A DNA stretch of 64,000 bases from Sphaerothrix gracilis (GCF_030405905.1 NZ_JASATW010000012.1:131321-195320), one strand, 5' to 3'; counted from the first letter of the stretch, positions 9,601 to 17,789 are shown. A program made the numbers and translations. The notes: generated by a model from the letters alone, not told the origin.

Positions 9601-10268
9601 CGGGCCAAGACCTGAAAGCCAGCGCGATCGCGGTTGTAGTCTGCGCCGACAAATTCCCCAGCACTCGCCGTCAGCGTCACTACCACATCACGCTCGATTG
9701 GCTCCCCGTCCGGGCCTGAGATTTGACCTTCTAACGGTAGGAGCGATCGCCCATTGGCGGGGACAGTCGGCTGCTCGGCAGATCTCAGCCTAATCTGCAG
9801 CTCCGTTTCCGTCTCTAGCAGCGGCGACGGAAACTCATCCACCACATCGGCAAAAGGGGTCTCAGCTCCCGGTTCGTTAAAAATAACCGGCTCAATCGCC
9901 TCGTTTGCTGGCTCGTCCGGAGTCTGGACAACTAAGGGCGTAGTCTCCGGCTCGGTATCGGCCACAACGGGCCTTGCAGAAAAGTCTGCCTCAGCCGCCG
10001 CAGAGAGTTCTCTTAAAGCCGCTGCGGTCGTCTCAGGCCGATCTGACTGCTGATTAATCGTTTCTAGCGTTGGAATATCTGTCTGCGACTCTGCGTTCTC
10101 GGCCTGAATTTCTTCCAACTCAGGTGATTCAGTGGCTGTCGGTTCTGCAGGTAGATCTGGCAGCTCTGTTTGAGCCGACGCCGGAGCCACTAGCGCTAAC
10201 GCTCCCAAAAGGCTGGTCAGAGCGCCCATTGAAACACTGACAGATACTTTAGCTTGCTGCTTCATCAT
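6693..10268 (-). CDS. Large predicted outer-membrane beta-barrel protein with Ig-like plug domain
   Basis: A 1191-residue protein with a signal peptide ending near SAQT (about residue 34). An acidic, Glu/Pro/Thr-rich linker of ~130 residues follows, then an Ig/Big-1-like module (LEGQISGPDGEPIERDVVVT) near 180-290. The rest, from about 290, is a long series of amphipathic strands ended by turns, typical of an outer-membrane barrel: GNGFQLTALYANNIRAF, YRGSDYDIDYDRGTLLFRQP, YYLTPDLRLGVGYSFGEAN. The final strand GPYLGITFKVN is followed by a ~35-residue acidic tail. No TonB box is obvious. The ATG overlaps the upstream stop (ATGA) and the stop overlaps the next ATG, so it is the middle of a coupled trio. 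A porin, secretion or adhesin-translocation role is possible but not shown. Confidence 0.75.
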   Translation of the reverse strand: MMKQQAKVSVSVSMGALTSLLGALALVAPASAQTELPDLPAEPTATESPELEEIQAENAESQTDIPTLETINQQSDRPETTAAALRELSAAAEADFSARPVVADTEPETTPLVVQTPDEPANEAIEPVIFNEPGAETPFADVVDEFPSPLLETETELQIRLRSAEQPTVPANGRSLLPLEGQISGPDGEPIERDVVVTLTASAGEFVGADYNRDRAGFQVLARQGQFQAQLRSTLEAQQVQLRAAADGLEARGLDPDEVSQSYPELATYTYVQFTTDLRPSLVSGVIDLRIGPGATDFWGSFRDFLNPGDIDDDFEIDLDTSLFAIGSFGEWQFTGAFNSDRALNERCDGSNSLFRDVQFCEQTYPVYGDSSSNDFLTPSTDSFYVRFQRDSEIPGAEPDYFMWGDFNTQELNRPSQTFTGITRQLHGFKGNYTFGNGFQLTALYANNIRAFQRDAIAPDGTSGFYFLSRRLVLRGSENVFLEVEELNRPGTVLERRPLYRGSDYDIDYDRGTLLFRQPVYATEVNTLGDILVRRIIVTYQVDNPNGGDGNLYAGRLQYTFNTGLSAEDSWLGATAVIEDQGIRDFTLFGFDALLPLGDSGELVAEIARSTFDVGAADDSAGNAYRFEAVGDITNGIRARAYLSAADSGFTNTATTSFRPGQTRWGGELAARLSPDTVLAFQIDQEDNEGRAPQVLNSVNDLFSPGRETVLGDRVDNRLTTFRAGIQQQLGSAVLGFDWIHRDREDKIANTDAVTDQLVSRFTLPITSDLRFLAQGELNLSDDEDPLYPDRTRIGLEWQVQPGVTMTLSQQFAFSGEEPRSITRLDTNARYELDDNTSLTQRYSLLGGFNGVTGQGAIGLNHRLILAPGLRGTLGFERIYGDAFNLTGSGRQFAQPFAVGQNNTALGLQSSTAFSAGLEYTDNPDFQASARIEHRSSDDGGDSNTVLTAAVGGRVTPALTTLFRYRQANYANQLITDELDDSVSLKLGLAYRNPVSDVFNGLLSYEYRRNPATTPNTILFGAGDDAKDHTLALEGIYAPSWRWEFYSKYALRYSAATLADDFEYSNAIHLGQIRATHRFAYRWDITGEARWIGQPRVSYNEIGFAAELGYYLTPDLRLGVGYSFGEANDNSFVGGGGYRSQSGPYLGITFKVNELFNDFGLQMVSPPQQQESYVDSAAAEADAVTAEGGEI

Positions 10269-11212
10269 GACTCTCCCTCTCCAAATGTGGGAGTGACGGC
10301 AAAGTTCATGCGAGCCAGTCCTCCGGGGGCTAAGCGAACTAGGCGAGATTGGCTGTTATTTTCAATGCGATAGAGATTGGGGGCCAGCGTATAACCGGGC
10401 AGGCTGCTGAGATCCAGCGTGCCGACGCGATTACCCGAAACAACATTGGCGATCGAAAACAGACCTTCCGGGTCGGTAATGATGCGATTACCGTCGTCCA
10501 TGAAAACAACGGCGTTGGGAACGCCCGCTTCTCCTGGCTGCTGCTCGCCATCAAAGTTTTTATCGACAAAGACGCGGCCAATAATTGTGCCGCAGTCGGA
10601 CAAAATACCGGGCCTGATGGTGAGCTGAAAAACGGCTGCAGCCGGTGGAATACCGGGTGCGGAAACCTGCGCTACGTTCTGCCCAGAACCGCGAATCGCA
10701 TCGGGTGTGAGCAGAGCTGCATAGACGACCTCTAAGCGCTGACCGGGGGCTAAGGACACCGTGGCAAACTGAAAAACAACCTGATTGCCGTTGGGCGTCA
10801 CTTCACTGGGGGTTACCGGATTGCCTTCGACTGCGGCCCTGATGGAGTTGTCTACGTAAGCCAATCCCAGCGGCAACTGGTCTGCAACGGTAATCGGCGC
10901 AGCCGTAGCCTCGCCCGTGTTTTGAATCAATAGCCGATAGAGCACCACGTCACCTGGCTCAGCGGCTGCTCGATCCGCTGTTTTGGTGATACTGAGGGCG
11001 GGCTGCCCCGGCGTTTGAAATGAGGTTTCGTTGGAATTGACAGAAGTGCGATCGCCCGCTGGCCCGAAAGCTGCCCCCACCTGGTTTGTAACTACAGTTT
11101 GAGCCTGCCCCCAGGGAGCGGGCTGCCACACGTAGCTCAACAGATAACTAGCTAAGACAGCCGTTAGAAACAGTAAGCCACGCTGCAGGTTCTTTACAAG
11201 CCGTTTTTGCAT
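10265..11212 (-). CDS. Exported DUF11 plus SdrD B-like/carboxypeptidase-regulatory-like protein
   Basis: A 315-residue protein and the first gene of the surface set. A long N-terminal hydrophobic segment (LLFLTAVLASYLLSYVW, about residues 13-29) is a signal peptide or anchor. A DUF11 module occupies roughly residues 70-200 (ALSITKTADRAAAEPGDVVLY, then LPLGLAYVDNSIRA). A SdrD B-like module follows from about 208 (GRVFVDKNFDGEQQPGEAG, VVFMDDGNRIITD, DPEGLFSIANV), a calcium-binding type fold in staphylococcal relatives. The stop overlaps the ATG of the barrel gene by 4 bases. It may act as the periplasmic or surface partner of the barrel; that is inferred from operon order only. Confidence 0.8.
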   Translation of the reverse strand: MQKRLVKNLQRGLLFLTAVLASYLLSYVWQPAPWGQAQTVVTNQVGAAFGPAGDRTSVNSNETSFQTPGQPALSITKTADRAAAEPGDVVLYRLLIQNTGEATAAPITVADQLPLGLAYVDNSIRAAVEGNPVTPSEVTPNGNQVVFQFATVSLAPGQRLEVVYAALLTPDAIRGSGQNVAQVSAPGIPPAAAVFQLTIRPGILSDCGTIIGRVFVDKNFDGEQQPGEAGVPNAVVFMDDGNRIITDPEGLFSIANVVSGNRVGTLDLSSLPGYTLAPNLYRIENNSQSRLVRLAPGGLARMNFAVTPTFGEGES

Positions 11213-11766
11213 TTAAAACACACGCTGCTAGGTAGCTGGAACGCAACTCGATAAGATGCGTTAACAAATTATCCTGATTTAGACGATGCGAGCTTGTACA
11301 GAAGAATAGGGAATCTTGTACGCACTGGCATGGAATCGATCACCCTGACAAAATCGCGCATTCACAAAGACTACATACCAGGCTTTATGAAAAGCGCTTC
11401 AGAATAGACTACTACAGCGAGGGGTCTAGCCCCCCAGCAGCCTGCTCAGTATCGCTCAAAAGCCGCCTTCAACCTCCGAGAATATACGGTTATCTCGTTC
11501 TCTTTTTAGCCAAATCAGACACCGATTTTTCTCGGTGCTGAGGCAAAAAAGCTGGCTGTCACGGGCTTTGAGGATACGTAAAATCCTACGGCTCAGAGTA
11601 TTCCATGACCATTTACCTTTTTGCAAGACCTCTTGCCGGCAAATTGCGGTTAATTTGCTCTGATGGCAGCGTCAAGTCAGGAATAGCTTGCATATTGCCC
11701 CATAGTTAAAATTTTTATAAAGTCCATCTTCAGACTGATAATTCCAGCCTCTATCAGATCGATCTA
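11213..11766. other. 554-bp gene-free region upstream of the surface operon
   Basis: No convincing ORF. It must hold the promoter of the minus-strand surface set and the trpA 3' end. The only clear structure is a hairpin at 11520-11537 (CACCGA, 6-base loop, TCGGTG) without a following T-run. A small RNA here cannot be excluded. Confidence 0.5.
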
Positions 11767-12561
11767 TCAGGAAAGTGCGGCTTTGAGCTGCTGACAGAAG
11801 GCTTCAATCTCAGCCAGTCCAGCGGACTGATTGGCAGCTAGCCGCTTAACAAAAGCGCTGCCGACAATCACAGCATCTGCTCCCCAGTCTTTAAGCTGCT
11901 GGGCCTGCTCTGGCTGCGAAACCCCAAAACCAACCCCAACGGGCTTGTCTGTCACCGCTCGCAATTCTTGCAGGAGGGACTGAACTCGCGACTGAATCTC
12001 AGAGCGCATCCCAGTTACACCCGTGACGCTGACGAGATAAATGAAGCCGCGAGACTTGGTAACGATTTGTCTGATGCGATCGCGCGGCGTTGTCGGCGCA
12101 ATTAGCAGCGTAATTTCAATGCCAGCGGCGGCGGCTGGCGCTAGGAGCATTTCAACTTCTTCCAGCGGCAGGTCTGGCACCACCAGTCCTCTAGCCCCTG
12201 CCGCCGCAATTTCTTGAAAAAAAGCGTCTATGCCCCGATTTAGAATCGGATTGTAGTAGGTGAACAGAATAATCGGTGCCTGAATTTGAGGGCTGACCGA
12301 TCGCACAATCTCTAAAACCTGATCTAGGGTAACCCCTTGCTGCAACGCTCTGGTGGCAGCCGCCTGAATCACTGGCCCGTCAGCAAGCGGATCAGAGTAG
12401 GGGACACCTAGCTCAATAAAATCGGCCCCGCTGCGATCGAGCACCTGAAGCGCTTCAGCGGTCGTAGCTAAATCAGGATCCCCCGCCGTGATGAAGGGGA
12501 TTAAAGCGCACTGTTGGCGATCGCGGAGAAGACGGAACTGCTCAGAAACGGACTTCATCAA
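11767..12561 (-). CDS. trpA: Tryptophan synthase alpha subunit
   Basis: A 264-residue TIM-barrel enzyme that cleaves indole-3-glycerol phosphate to indole and glyceraldehyde 3-phosphate in tryptophan synthesis, working with TrpB (not in the window). The family signature is clear: LIPFITAGDPDL near residue 21, the catalytic region FIELGVPYSDPLADGPVIQ near 48-66, ARGLVVPDLPLEE near 130, and GFGVSQPEQA near 212 with VIVGSAFV near 234 for phosphate binding. It is the third gene of a minus-strand run after ndhL and a DUF3007 gene, an order often seen in cyanobacteria. Tryptophan genes are scattered here: trpC lies 14 kb away. Confidence 0.96.
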   Translation of the reverse strand: MMKSVSEQFRLLRDRQQCALIPFITAGDPDLATTAEALQVLDRSGADFIELGVPYSDPLADGPVIQAAATRALQQGVTLDQVLEIVRSVSPQIQAPIILFTYYNPILNRGIDAFFQEIAAAGARGLVVPDLPLEEVEMLLAPAAAAGIEITLLIAPTTPRDRIRQIVTKSRGFIYLVSVTGVTGMRSEIQSRVQSLLQELRAVTDKPVGVGFGVSQPEQAQQLKDWGADAVIVGSAFVKRLAANQSAGLAEIEAFCQQLKAALS

Positions 12562-12711
12562 TTTTCCTGCTTGACTAGCACCTGGCAGGCTATAGCGCTC
12601 AGCTAGCTACCTATTGCTTAGGCAGCCCAACTGAGCAAAACAGCCCCTAAAGCAGTCTAAGCTAACCGGAGAGTTTACAAAGGCCGTAATCAGAAATTTT
12701 AGCTGTCTGTG

Positions 12712-13044
12712 TTAGACAGGCGGCGTTTCTGAAGCCGACTTAGCCTCGGCCTCAGCCGCGATTTCCGCTTGCAAAGCTTCTAGTTCTGCTGGCGTCAGGG
12801 AGTCTAGCCGCTTTTGCAGCACTGCATCTTCGTAATCCTGGAGCTGCTGATGGTAGGTCATATTCTGACTCAAAGCCCTAAATAAATAGGTGGCAACCCA
12901 GCCAATCAGCCCTCCAACAAAAGCGACCTGACTCCAAATACCGGCTGAGACATTGTCCAACCCTAGGAGCTGCAGCCCAACATAGAGCAGCCCCCCCACT
13001 CCAAAAACACCCAGCCCAATGCCGATGACATCAATCCGTCTCAT
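12712..13044 (-). CDS. DUF3007-family membrane protein
   Basis: A 110-residue protein with two predicted membrane helices, GIGLGVFGVGGLLYVGLQLLG (about residues 8-28) and VAFVGGLIGWVATYLF (about 41-56), then a charged cytoplasmic tail with LTPAELEALQAEIAAEAEA. The pattern matches the cyanobacterial/plastid DUF3007 family, whose role is not established. It sits 13 bp after ndhL and ahead of trpA, so it is likely co-transcribed with ndhL. A link to the NDH-1 complex is a guess from this position. Confidence 0.75.
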   Translation of the reverse strand: MRRIDVIGIGLGVFGVGGLLYVGLQLLGLDNVSAGIWSQVAFVGGLIGWVATYLFRALSQNMTYHQQLQDYEDAVLQKRLDSLTPAELEALQAEIAAEAEAKSASETPPV

Positions 13045-13057
13045 AGCACTGATAAAT

Positions 13058-13270
13058 TTAGCTCTCTAGCTGACGCCGACGGGGTCGAAAATTAAGGAAA
13101 GGACTCAGCAGCAGCATTCCCGGGAAGAAGAAAAAGACTAAAAAGTAAAGCAGAGTGCGCTCCCATGAACCTGCTGTGTACCAGCGAGCCTTGAGGTAAA
13201 ACAGCAAGAGGCCGGGCACAACTACTAGGTAAGCCCCGCCTAAAACCAGATACAGAATTGCAGTAATCAT
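13058..13270 (-). CDS. ndhL: NAD(P)H-quinone oxidoreductase subunit L
   Basis: A 70-residue protein with two membrane helices (AILYLVLGGAYLVVVPGLLLF and LLYFLVFFFFPGMLLLSPFL) separated by a short loop with RWYTAGSWERTLL. This is the typical size and layout of NdhL, the thylakoid NDH-1 subunit needed for cyclic electron flow and inorganic carbon uptake in cyanobacteria. It is the first gene of the ndhL-DUF3007-trpA run. Confidence 0.9.
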   Translation of the reverse strand: MITAILYLVLGGAYLVVVPGLLLFYLKARWYTAGSWERTLLYFLVFFFFPGMLLLSPFLNFRPRRRQLES

Positions 13271-13562
13271 ACAGCGCTTAGATAATCAGCCTTTCTCATC
13301 TTAAAACCTGTTTGACAGTTCGAGTGGTTTAGCTTCTAAATCACTTTTGAGCATCAGAGCAAAAATTCTCGACCTTCTGACTCAGCTTCGTGCTGCAGAG
13401 GTATTTTGCATAAGTCAAAGTAGCCCAGACATATAAGGTTTTGCACCGACTTAATCAGCTACTTTTTGAGTTTATGCAGAAGATAGTTGCATCTAAGGGC
13501 ACTTGGTGGTGGAATAGACAATACGGTAAAAACCATCAGTGTGGCAGCCGCCACTACTGTCT

Positions 13563-13946
13563 GGGGGCGTGGCGGAATGGTAGACGCTACGGACTTAGGA
13601 AACTGAGCCTTGGCGGAGAAATCCCCCAAGTGGAAGCTCTCAAATTCAGGGAAACCTAAGTTCCTTCGGGAATATGGCAATCCTGAGCCAAGCCTTTTTT
13701 GGGAGGGCGGAAGGCAAAAGACAAAGGTAAGGTCAGCTTTATCCCTTGTCTCGAAGCTTTCTTCTTTTCAACTAGGGAAGGTGCAGAGGCCCGACGGGAG
13801 CTACCCTAACGTCAAGTCGAGGGTAAAGGGAGGGTCCAATCCTTAAAGCCGCCGCTAGTCTCAGTGCGCTGGCAGCAGCGAAAGCTGTGAAAGGGTGAAA
13901 ATCCGTTGACCGCAAGGTCGTGAGGGTTCAAGTCCCTCCGCCCCCA
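13563..13946 (+). tRNA. trnL-UAA: tRNA-Leu(UAA), split by a group I intron
   Basis: Exon 1 is 13563-13596 and exon 2 is 13898-13946. The acceptor arms GGGGGCG and CGCCCCC pair, the discriminator is A, and CCA is not encoded. The anticodon stem ACGGA/TCCGT encloses loop CTTAAAA with anticodon TAA. The T arm GAGGG-TTCAAGT-CCCTC is intact, and the long variable arm expected of leucine tRNA is present. The intron breaks the anticodon between its first and second base, the ancient site shared with chloroplast trnL. Confidence 0.97.
13597..13897 (+). ncRNA. Group I self-splicing intron in trnL-UAA
   Basis: A 301-nt intron. The 5' splice site follows U (GGACTT|AGG) and the intron ends in G (GGGTG|AAAATCC), the rule for group I introns. 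Core segments conserved in cyanobacterial trnL introns are visible: AATCCTGAGCCAAGCC near 13679-13694 and GACGGGAGCTACCCTAACG near 13792-13811. It is too short to encode a homing endonuclease. Short ORFs through it are not genes. Confidence 0.95.
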
Positions 13947-14321
13947 TACACTGGCCTGACAAAAGGTGCATTCCTAACGTGATTTTAGTTGGAGATAAAG
14001 CAGCAAGGAACTGAAGTCTAGCGTCAGGGCTCAGGGAGGATAAGTTTTTCTGATTGGCTGCAGCACCAGGGCTGTAGCGCCACTTCTGGAGATTTTCTTA
14101 CTGAAGAAAAATCTTATTTTCTGGATTCCTGTGGAATTTACTGAGTATCCTTTGTAGGCTGGAATGTGGTGCTAAGGATTGTTCAGTAGCTAGAATGGCT
14201 TTTTTAAAGCTGGCGGTTTGTAGGCTAAGTGGCCTGCAGCAGCGAGCCAATAGAGTCAAATCTTTATGCTTTAAGCAACTGCTATGAAGCCAATAATCTT
14301 ATTAGCCCCACCTTTGTCTCA
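13947..14321. other. Gene-free spacer before the unknown 14322 gene
   Basis: About 375 bp between the tRNA and the preferred start of the next gene. A frame-open stretch with an ATG at 14229 exists but looks less like protein than what follows. I see no clear terminator or repeat. Confidence 0.4.
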
Positions 14322-15731
14322 ATGTCCTCTGCTGTCTTTAATGTCGCAATGATAGTGGATAGAGTTCCGGGTGATTATCAGTCTGCATCTTCCTCCTCTC
14401 CTGAGCGAGCGCAGCTTGAGCTACAAGAAGCTCAGCAAACTATTTACGACTTTCTGCTCAACATCGTCAAAACCTGGCCAGCGGCTGAGGTTTTGGAAGA
14501 ATTTAAGCACCTGTTCATTCAGCATAACGACACGACTACCGCAGAGACTTTGCCATCTCTGTATACCCTTGTCTTTGCCAACAATGAGCAGGAATTTTGT
14601 AATACGTTAAAGCGCTCATGCTACATCTTGATCAACAACTGGGAGGTCAAGCGTGAGCATGAAGCTATTCAGTCATTAATCGAGCTATTTGAAGATCCGG
14701 TGCTGCGGCGACACACCTATTCGCCTACCTTAAAGCGCTTGCGCAACTGGCTGAAACGCTTTGTCGAAAGCGAAGATTTTCAGACGATTCGTCTGTTTGT
14801 GGCACGTCTACGGGAGGAACCGCAAGAGGAGCAATGGTCATCTCGATATACGTCCTATCTGCTGGTACCGCAGTACACCGACATGCAGAACCCGGTTGAG
14901 CAGCGCGAAGCAGCTCGCGTTCTTTCCCGGCGACTGAAAGATCAGTTTAAGTTTGAGCTAGCACTTTATACGGCCCATTCCCAGTCAGCTATTCCTGTCA
15001 AAAACAAAAGGCTGCGCAATCCGACGGCCCTGGGTGAGGGAGCCCTGAGACTGATCAAGGCGATTGTGGCCCGGCGGGGGCGCTATAGCTATCACAATCT
15101 AGCCCACCTCTTTCTGCAGCAGACTCGTGAGTTGAGCTATCGCGGCTTTAAGAAGAGTTTGGTCAATTACCTAATTTTTTCGGTACAGCAAAAGGAATTC
15201 GTCAAAACGCTGAAGGTGCAGCTTTCAGAAAAGCTCAATCGGCTCCATGTTGACTACAACGATGACCCGGTGGACTCATCGCTAATTTTGCGTACCTGCA
15301 ATCGGGCGATTGACTACCTGACAACCGAAGACAAAACCACACCTTCAGCCCTTTTTACGCTGTTGCTGTCGCAGGGGAGTGCGCTGACCCTGGCGATTGT
15401 TTTGCTCAAGCTGATTTTGGTTTCTAAAAGCTCCCATGCCTATTTAGAGGTGCGGATTGCGGAACTCATTCGCTACTACGAACAGTTTCCCCGCGATCAG
15501 TGTCGCTGGATTATCAACTTTTTAGAAATATTCAGCGTTACGTTTGCTATCTATGCCGAGAATATTGAGTACAACCTGATTCAGCTAGACGAAAACGGAG
15601 AAGTGTCTGCTAATTTGTCTAAGCGAGTTAACTTAGATGCCTGCCGTATTTTTTCTCAGGCGATCAGACAGCCTGAACCTTTATCAGGAGACAACCAGAC
15701 TAAAGAAGAGACAGATCTGATCGATGAATAG
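14322..15731 (+). CDS. Conserved-looking cyanobacterial protein of unknown function
   Basis: About 470 residues; the frame is open from 14229 (500 residues). I prefer the ATG at 14322 (MSSAVFNVAMIVDR) or 14349 because the first 31 residues of the longer form look random. The protein is soluble and mostly helical, with a Gln/Arg/Glu-rich middle (MQNPVEQREAARVLSRRLKDQ) and a long C-terminal helical half, and no signal peptide. I do not recognise a catalytic motif. Codon use is normal for this genome, so it is a real gene. It ends one base before the stop of larC on the other strand. Function unknown. Confidence 0.8.
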   Translation: MSSAVFNVAMIVDRVPGDYQSASSSSPERAQLELQEAQQTIYDFLLNIVKTWPAAEVLEEFKHLFIQHNDTTTAETLPSLYTLVFANNEQEFCNTLKRSCYILINNWEVKREHEAIQSLIELFEDPVLRRHTYSPTLKRLRNWLKRFVESEDFQTIRLFVARLREEPQEEQWSSRYTSYLLVPQYTDMQNPVEQREAARVLSRRLKDQFKFELALYTAHSQSAIPVKNKRLRNPTALGEGALRLIKAIVARRGRYSYHNLAHLFLQQTRELSYRGFKKSLVNYLIFSVQQKEFVKTLKVQLSEKLNRLHVDYNDDPVDSSLILRTCNRAIDYLTTEDKTTPSALFTLLLSQGSALTLAIVLLKLILVSKSSHAYLEVRIAELIRYYEQFPRDQCRWIINFLEIFSVTFAIYAENIEYNLIQLDENGEVSANLSKRVNLDACRIFSQAIRQPEPLSGDNQTKEETDLIDE

Positions 15732-15732
15732 C

Positions 15733-17046
15733 CTAATTGGGTGATCCTTTGCGATCGCGGTACCACTGCTGCAGCACTTCTCGGCAAACAGTTTGCCAGG
15801 GTAGTTTGTGTGTTTGGGCAGCTTGGGCACAGTCCTCGTATTCTGGCTGAACATTGAGTAGCTGCCCAGTCTGAGCATGGCGGGCAGTCTTGACGGCTAT
15901 AGGGCCGTAGGGAGTTTCCAGCGTTTCTAGGGTTCTGGGCAGGCGATCGCGGGACTGGACGCTGCGGCGAATTCCCAAAGTTGTCGTTTCTTCAAACAAG
16001 ACCGTCTCGCAGGCAGCAACCTGAGCGGGCAGGCAAATGACAGTGAGCAAAAGGCCGGGACGAGATTTTTTCATGCCGGCAGGCTGGCTAAATACGTCTA
16101 GAGCCCCGACCGATAAGAGCCGCTCAAACAGAAAGCCGACGGCTTGAGGACTCAAATCGTCCACCTGCGTTTGTAGTTTAATCACCGTCTCTTCGACTGC
16201 GCCACTGTAGGCGGCGATCGCTTCTGGCTCAGAGGCAGCAGGTTGAGCCGCCCGCGAGGCGGTAGCCACTGCAGGCATTTCCAGAGCGGCCTTGCCGAGC
16301 CATAGCCGCAGCAAGTTGGGGATGGGCAAGTCATGTCCGCCCGCCCCTAAACCGACTTTCTGGAGCTGCATCGGTGGCGGTGTCCCAAACCCAGTGGCTA
16401 AAGTTACGGCGATCGCCGCGCCGGTCGGCGTAACCAGCTCTTTTTGAATGCCGTTGCTATAGATTGGCACCTGGCCCAGCTCAAACAGTTTGAGAACGGC
16501 GGGGGCCGGGACAGGAAGCTGACCGTGAGCAGCGCGAATGAAGCCGCCGCCTGTGGGCAAGGCAGAGCAGTAAAGGGCGTCAATATCCAGCCAGTCTAGC
16601 CCCAAACAGGTTCCAACAATATCAACGATGGCGTCAGTTGCCCCAACTTCGTGAAAATGAACCTGATTGATATCAATGCCGTGAACGGCGGCCTCAGCTA
16701 CTGCTAGCTGGCGAAAAATTGCCAAGCTCCAGGCGATCGCCCGCGCGGGTAAAGCGGCCTGCTGAATCAGCGCCTCAATTTCAGGTAGGTGGCGGCTATG
16801 GGCTGCTGTTCCAGAGTGAGCATGCGCCTGCTCAGCCGGATCTGAGCTTAGATCCACCCAAACTTTAGTCCCCGTCTGTCCCTGACGGACAACCCGCTCA
16901 GCTCGCAGCGAGAACTCTGCCGCCATCGGCAGGTGGGCTAACTGCTCGCTGAGATAGCTTAGCGGCACCCCCATATCCACCAAAGCGCCCAAGCACATAT
17001 CTCCCGCAATTCCAGTCGGACAGTCTAGATAGGCTAACGTTTTCAT
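15733..17046 (-). CDS. larC: LarC-like nickel insertion protein (pyridinium-3,5-bisthiocarboxylate mononucleotide nickel chelatase)
   Basis: About 437 residues. The frame starts at 17061, but the second Met gives the usual family start MKTLAYLDCPTGIAGDM. LarC inserts nickel into the pincer cofactor of lactate racemase-type enzymes. Family features include DCPTGIAGDMCLGALVDMG at the N-terminus, VHFHEVGATDAIVDIVG near residue 135, and the C-terminal DUF111 region with LQTQVDDLSP and AGMKKSRPGLLLTVI. The full-length protein is in one frame, whereas some bacteria make it by a programmed frameshift (LarC1/LarC2). No LarA, LarB or LarE gene is in this window, so the client enzyme is unknown. Confidence 0.88.
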   Translation of the reverse strand: MKTLAYLDCPTGIAGDMCLGALVDMGVPLSYLSEQLAHLPMAAEFSLRAERVVRQGQTGTKVWVDLSSDPAEQAHAHSGTAAHSRHLPEIEALIQQAALPARAIAWSLAIFRQLAVAEAAVHGIDINQVHFHEVGATDAIVDIVGTCLGLDWLDIDALYCSALPTGGGFIRAAHGQLPVPAPAVLKLFELGQVPIYSNGIQKELVTPTGAAIAVTLATGFGTPPPMQLQKVGLGAGGHDLPIPNLLRLWLGKAALEMPAVATASRAAQPAASEPEAIAAYSGAVEETVIKLQTQVDDLSPQAVGFLFERLLSVGALDVFSQPAGMKKSRPGLLLTVICLPAQVAACETVLFEETTTLGIRRSVQSRDRLPRTLETLETPYGPIAVKTARHAQTGQLLNVQPEYEDCAQAAQTHKLPWQTVCREVLQQWYRDRKGSPN

Positions 17047-17129
17047 AAAATCCTTGAGCAAGTGGCGATCGCGCCGCCATCATAGAACCAAGCCAACCGG
17101 CGGGCGTAGCATTACATCTCAACAGCACT

Positions 17130-17789
17130 ATGGCAACCCTATACAACGTTCATCACCAAACTCCCCAGACCCGAAAAATCGAGAAAATTCGGCAGGCACT
17201 GCAGCAGGGAGCTGTTATGCTCTACCCCACCGACACGGTTTACGCCATTGGCTGCGATCTCAATGTTAAATCAGCGGTTGAGCGAGTCAGGCAGCTCAAG
17301 CAGATGAACAACGATAAACCCCTTACTTTTCTCTGTTCATCCCTCTCGAATATTGCGGACTATGCCAGGGTCAGCGACGGAGCCTACCGCATCATCAAGC
17401 GGCTGATTCCAGGGCCATACACGTTTTTACTGCCCGCCACTAAGCTGGTGCCGCGCTTGGTTATGAGTCCTAAACGGCGCACAACGGGCATTCGGGTGCC
17501 TGACTGTCCTATTTGTCTATCGCTGATTCAATCTCTAGGCAATCCGGTGGTTTCCACCTCAGCCCTATCAATTACGCATGGCGATCAGGTTGTCAGCGAT
17601 CGCACCGCGAAAGCCGAGCTTTTTGCTCGCCTAGAGGGCCGGGTGGACATCATTATCGACGATGAACAGCCAATGGGCTACCAGGTTTCTAGCATTCTGG
17701 ATTTAACTGCAGCAGAACCTGTAATGACGCGGCAGGGACTGGGGGCAGAGGCCGCTTCTGCCTGGGGGGTTGCCCCGGCTCAAGGCTAG
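17130..17789 (+). CDS. Sua5/YciO/YrdC family protein, probable threonylcarbamoyl-AMP synthase
   Basis: A 219-residue protein with the YrdC fold: AVMLYPTDTVYAIGCDLN near residues 27-44, then KPLTFLCSSLSNIADYA, PGPYTFLLPATKLVP, and TTGIRVPDCPICLSLI. Such enzymes make threonylcarbamoyl-AMP from threonine, bicarbonate and ATP for the t6A37 tRNA modification. The YciO branch is very similar and its role is less clear, so I do not give tsaC as the symbol. It is divergent from larC with a short spacer. Confidence 0.88.
   Translation: MATLYNVHHQTPQTRKIEKIRQALQQGAVMLYPTDTVYAIGCDLNVKSAVERVRQLKQMNNDKPLTFLCSSLSNIADYARVSDGAYRIIKRLIPGPYTFLLPATKLVPRLVMSPKRRTTGIRVPDCPICLSLIQSLGNPVVSTSALSITHGDQVVSDRTAKAELFARLEGRVDIIIDDEQPMGYQVSSILDLTAAEPVMTRQGLGAEAASAWGVAPAQG

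Noticed and set aside
10349..10735. 128-codon frame opposite the DUF11/SdrD gene
   Set aside because: Antisense to a clear coding region, with no ribosome site or recognisable domain.
13610..13846. Open frame through the trnL intron
   Set aside because: The region is the conserved RNA core of a group I intron; the frame has no homing endonuclease motif.
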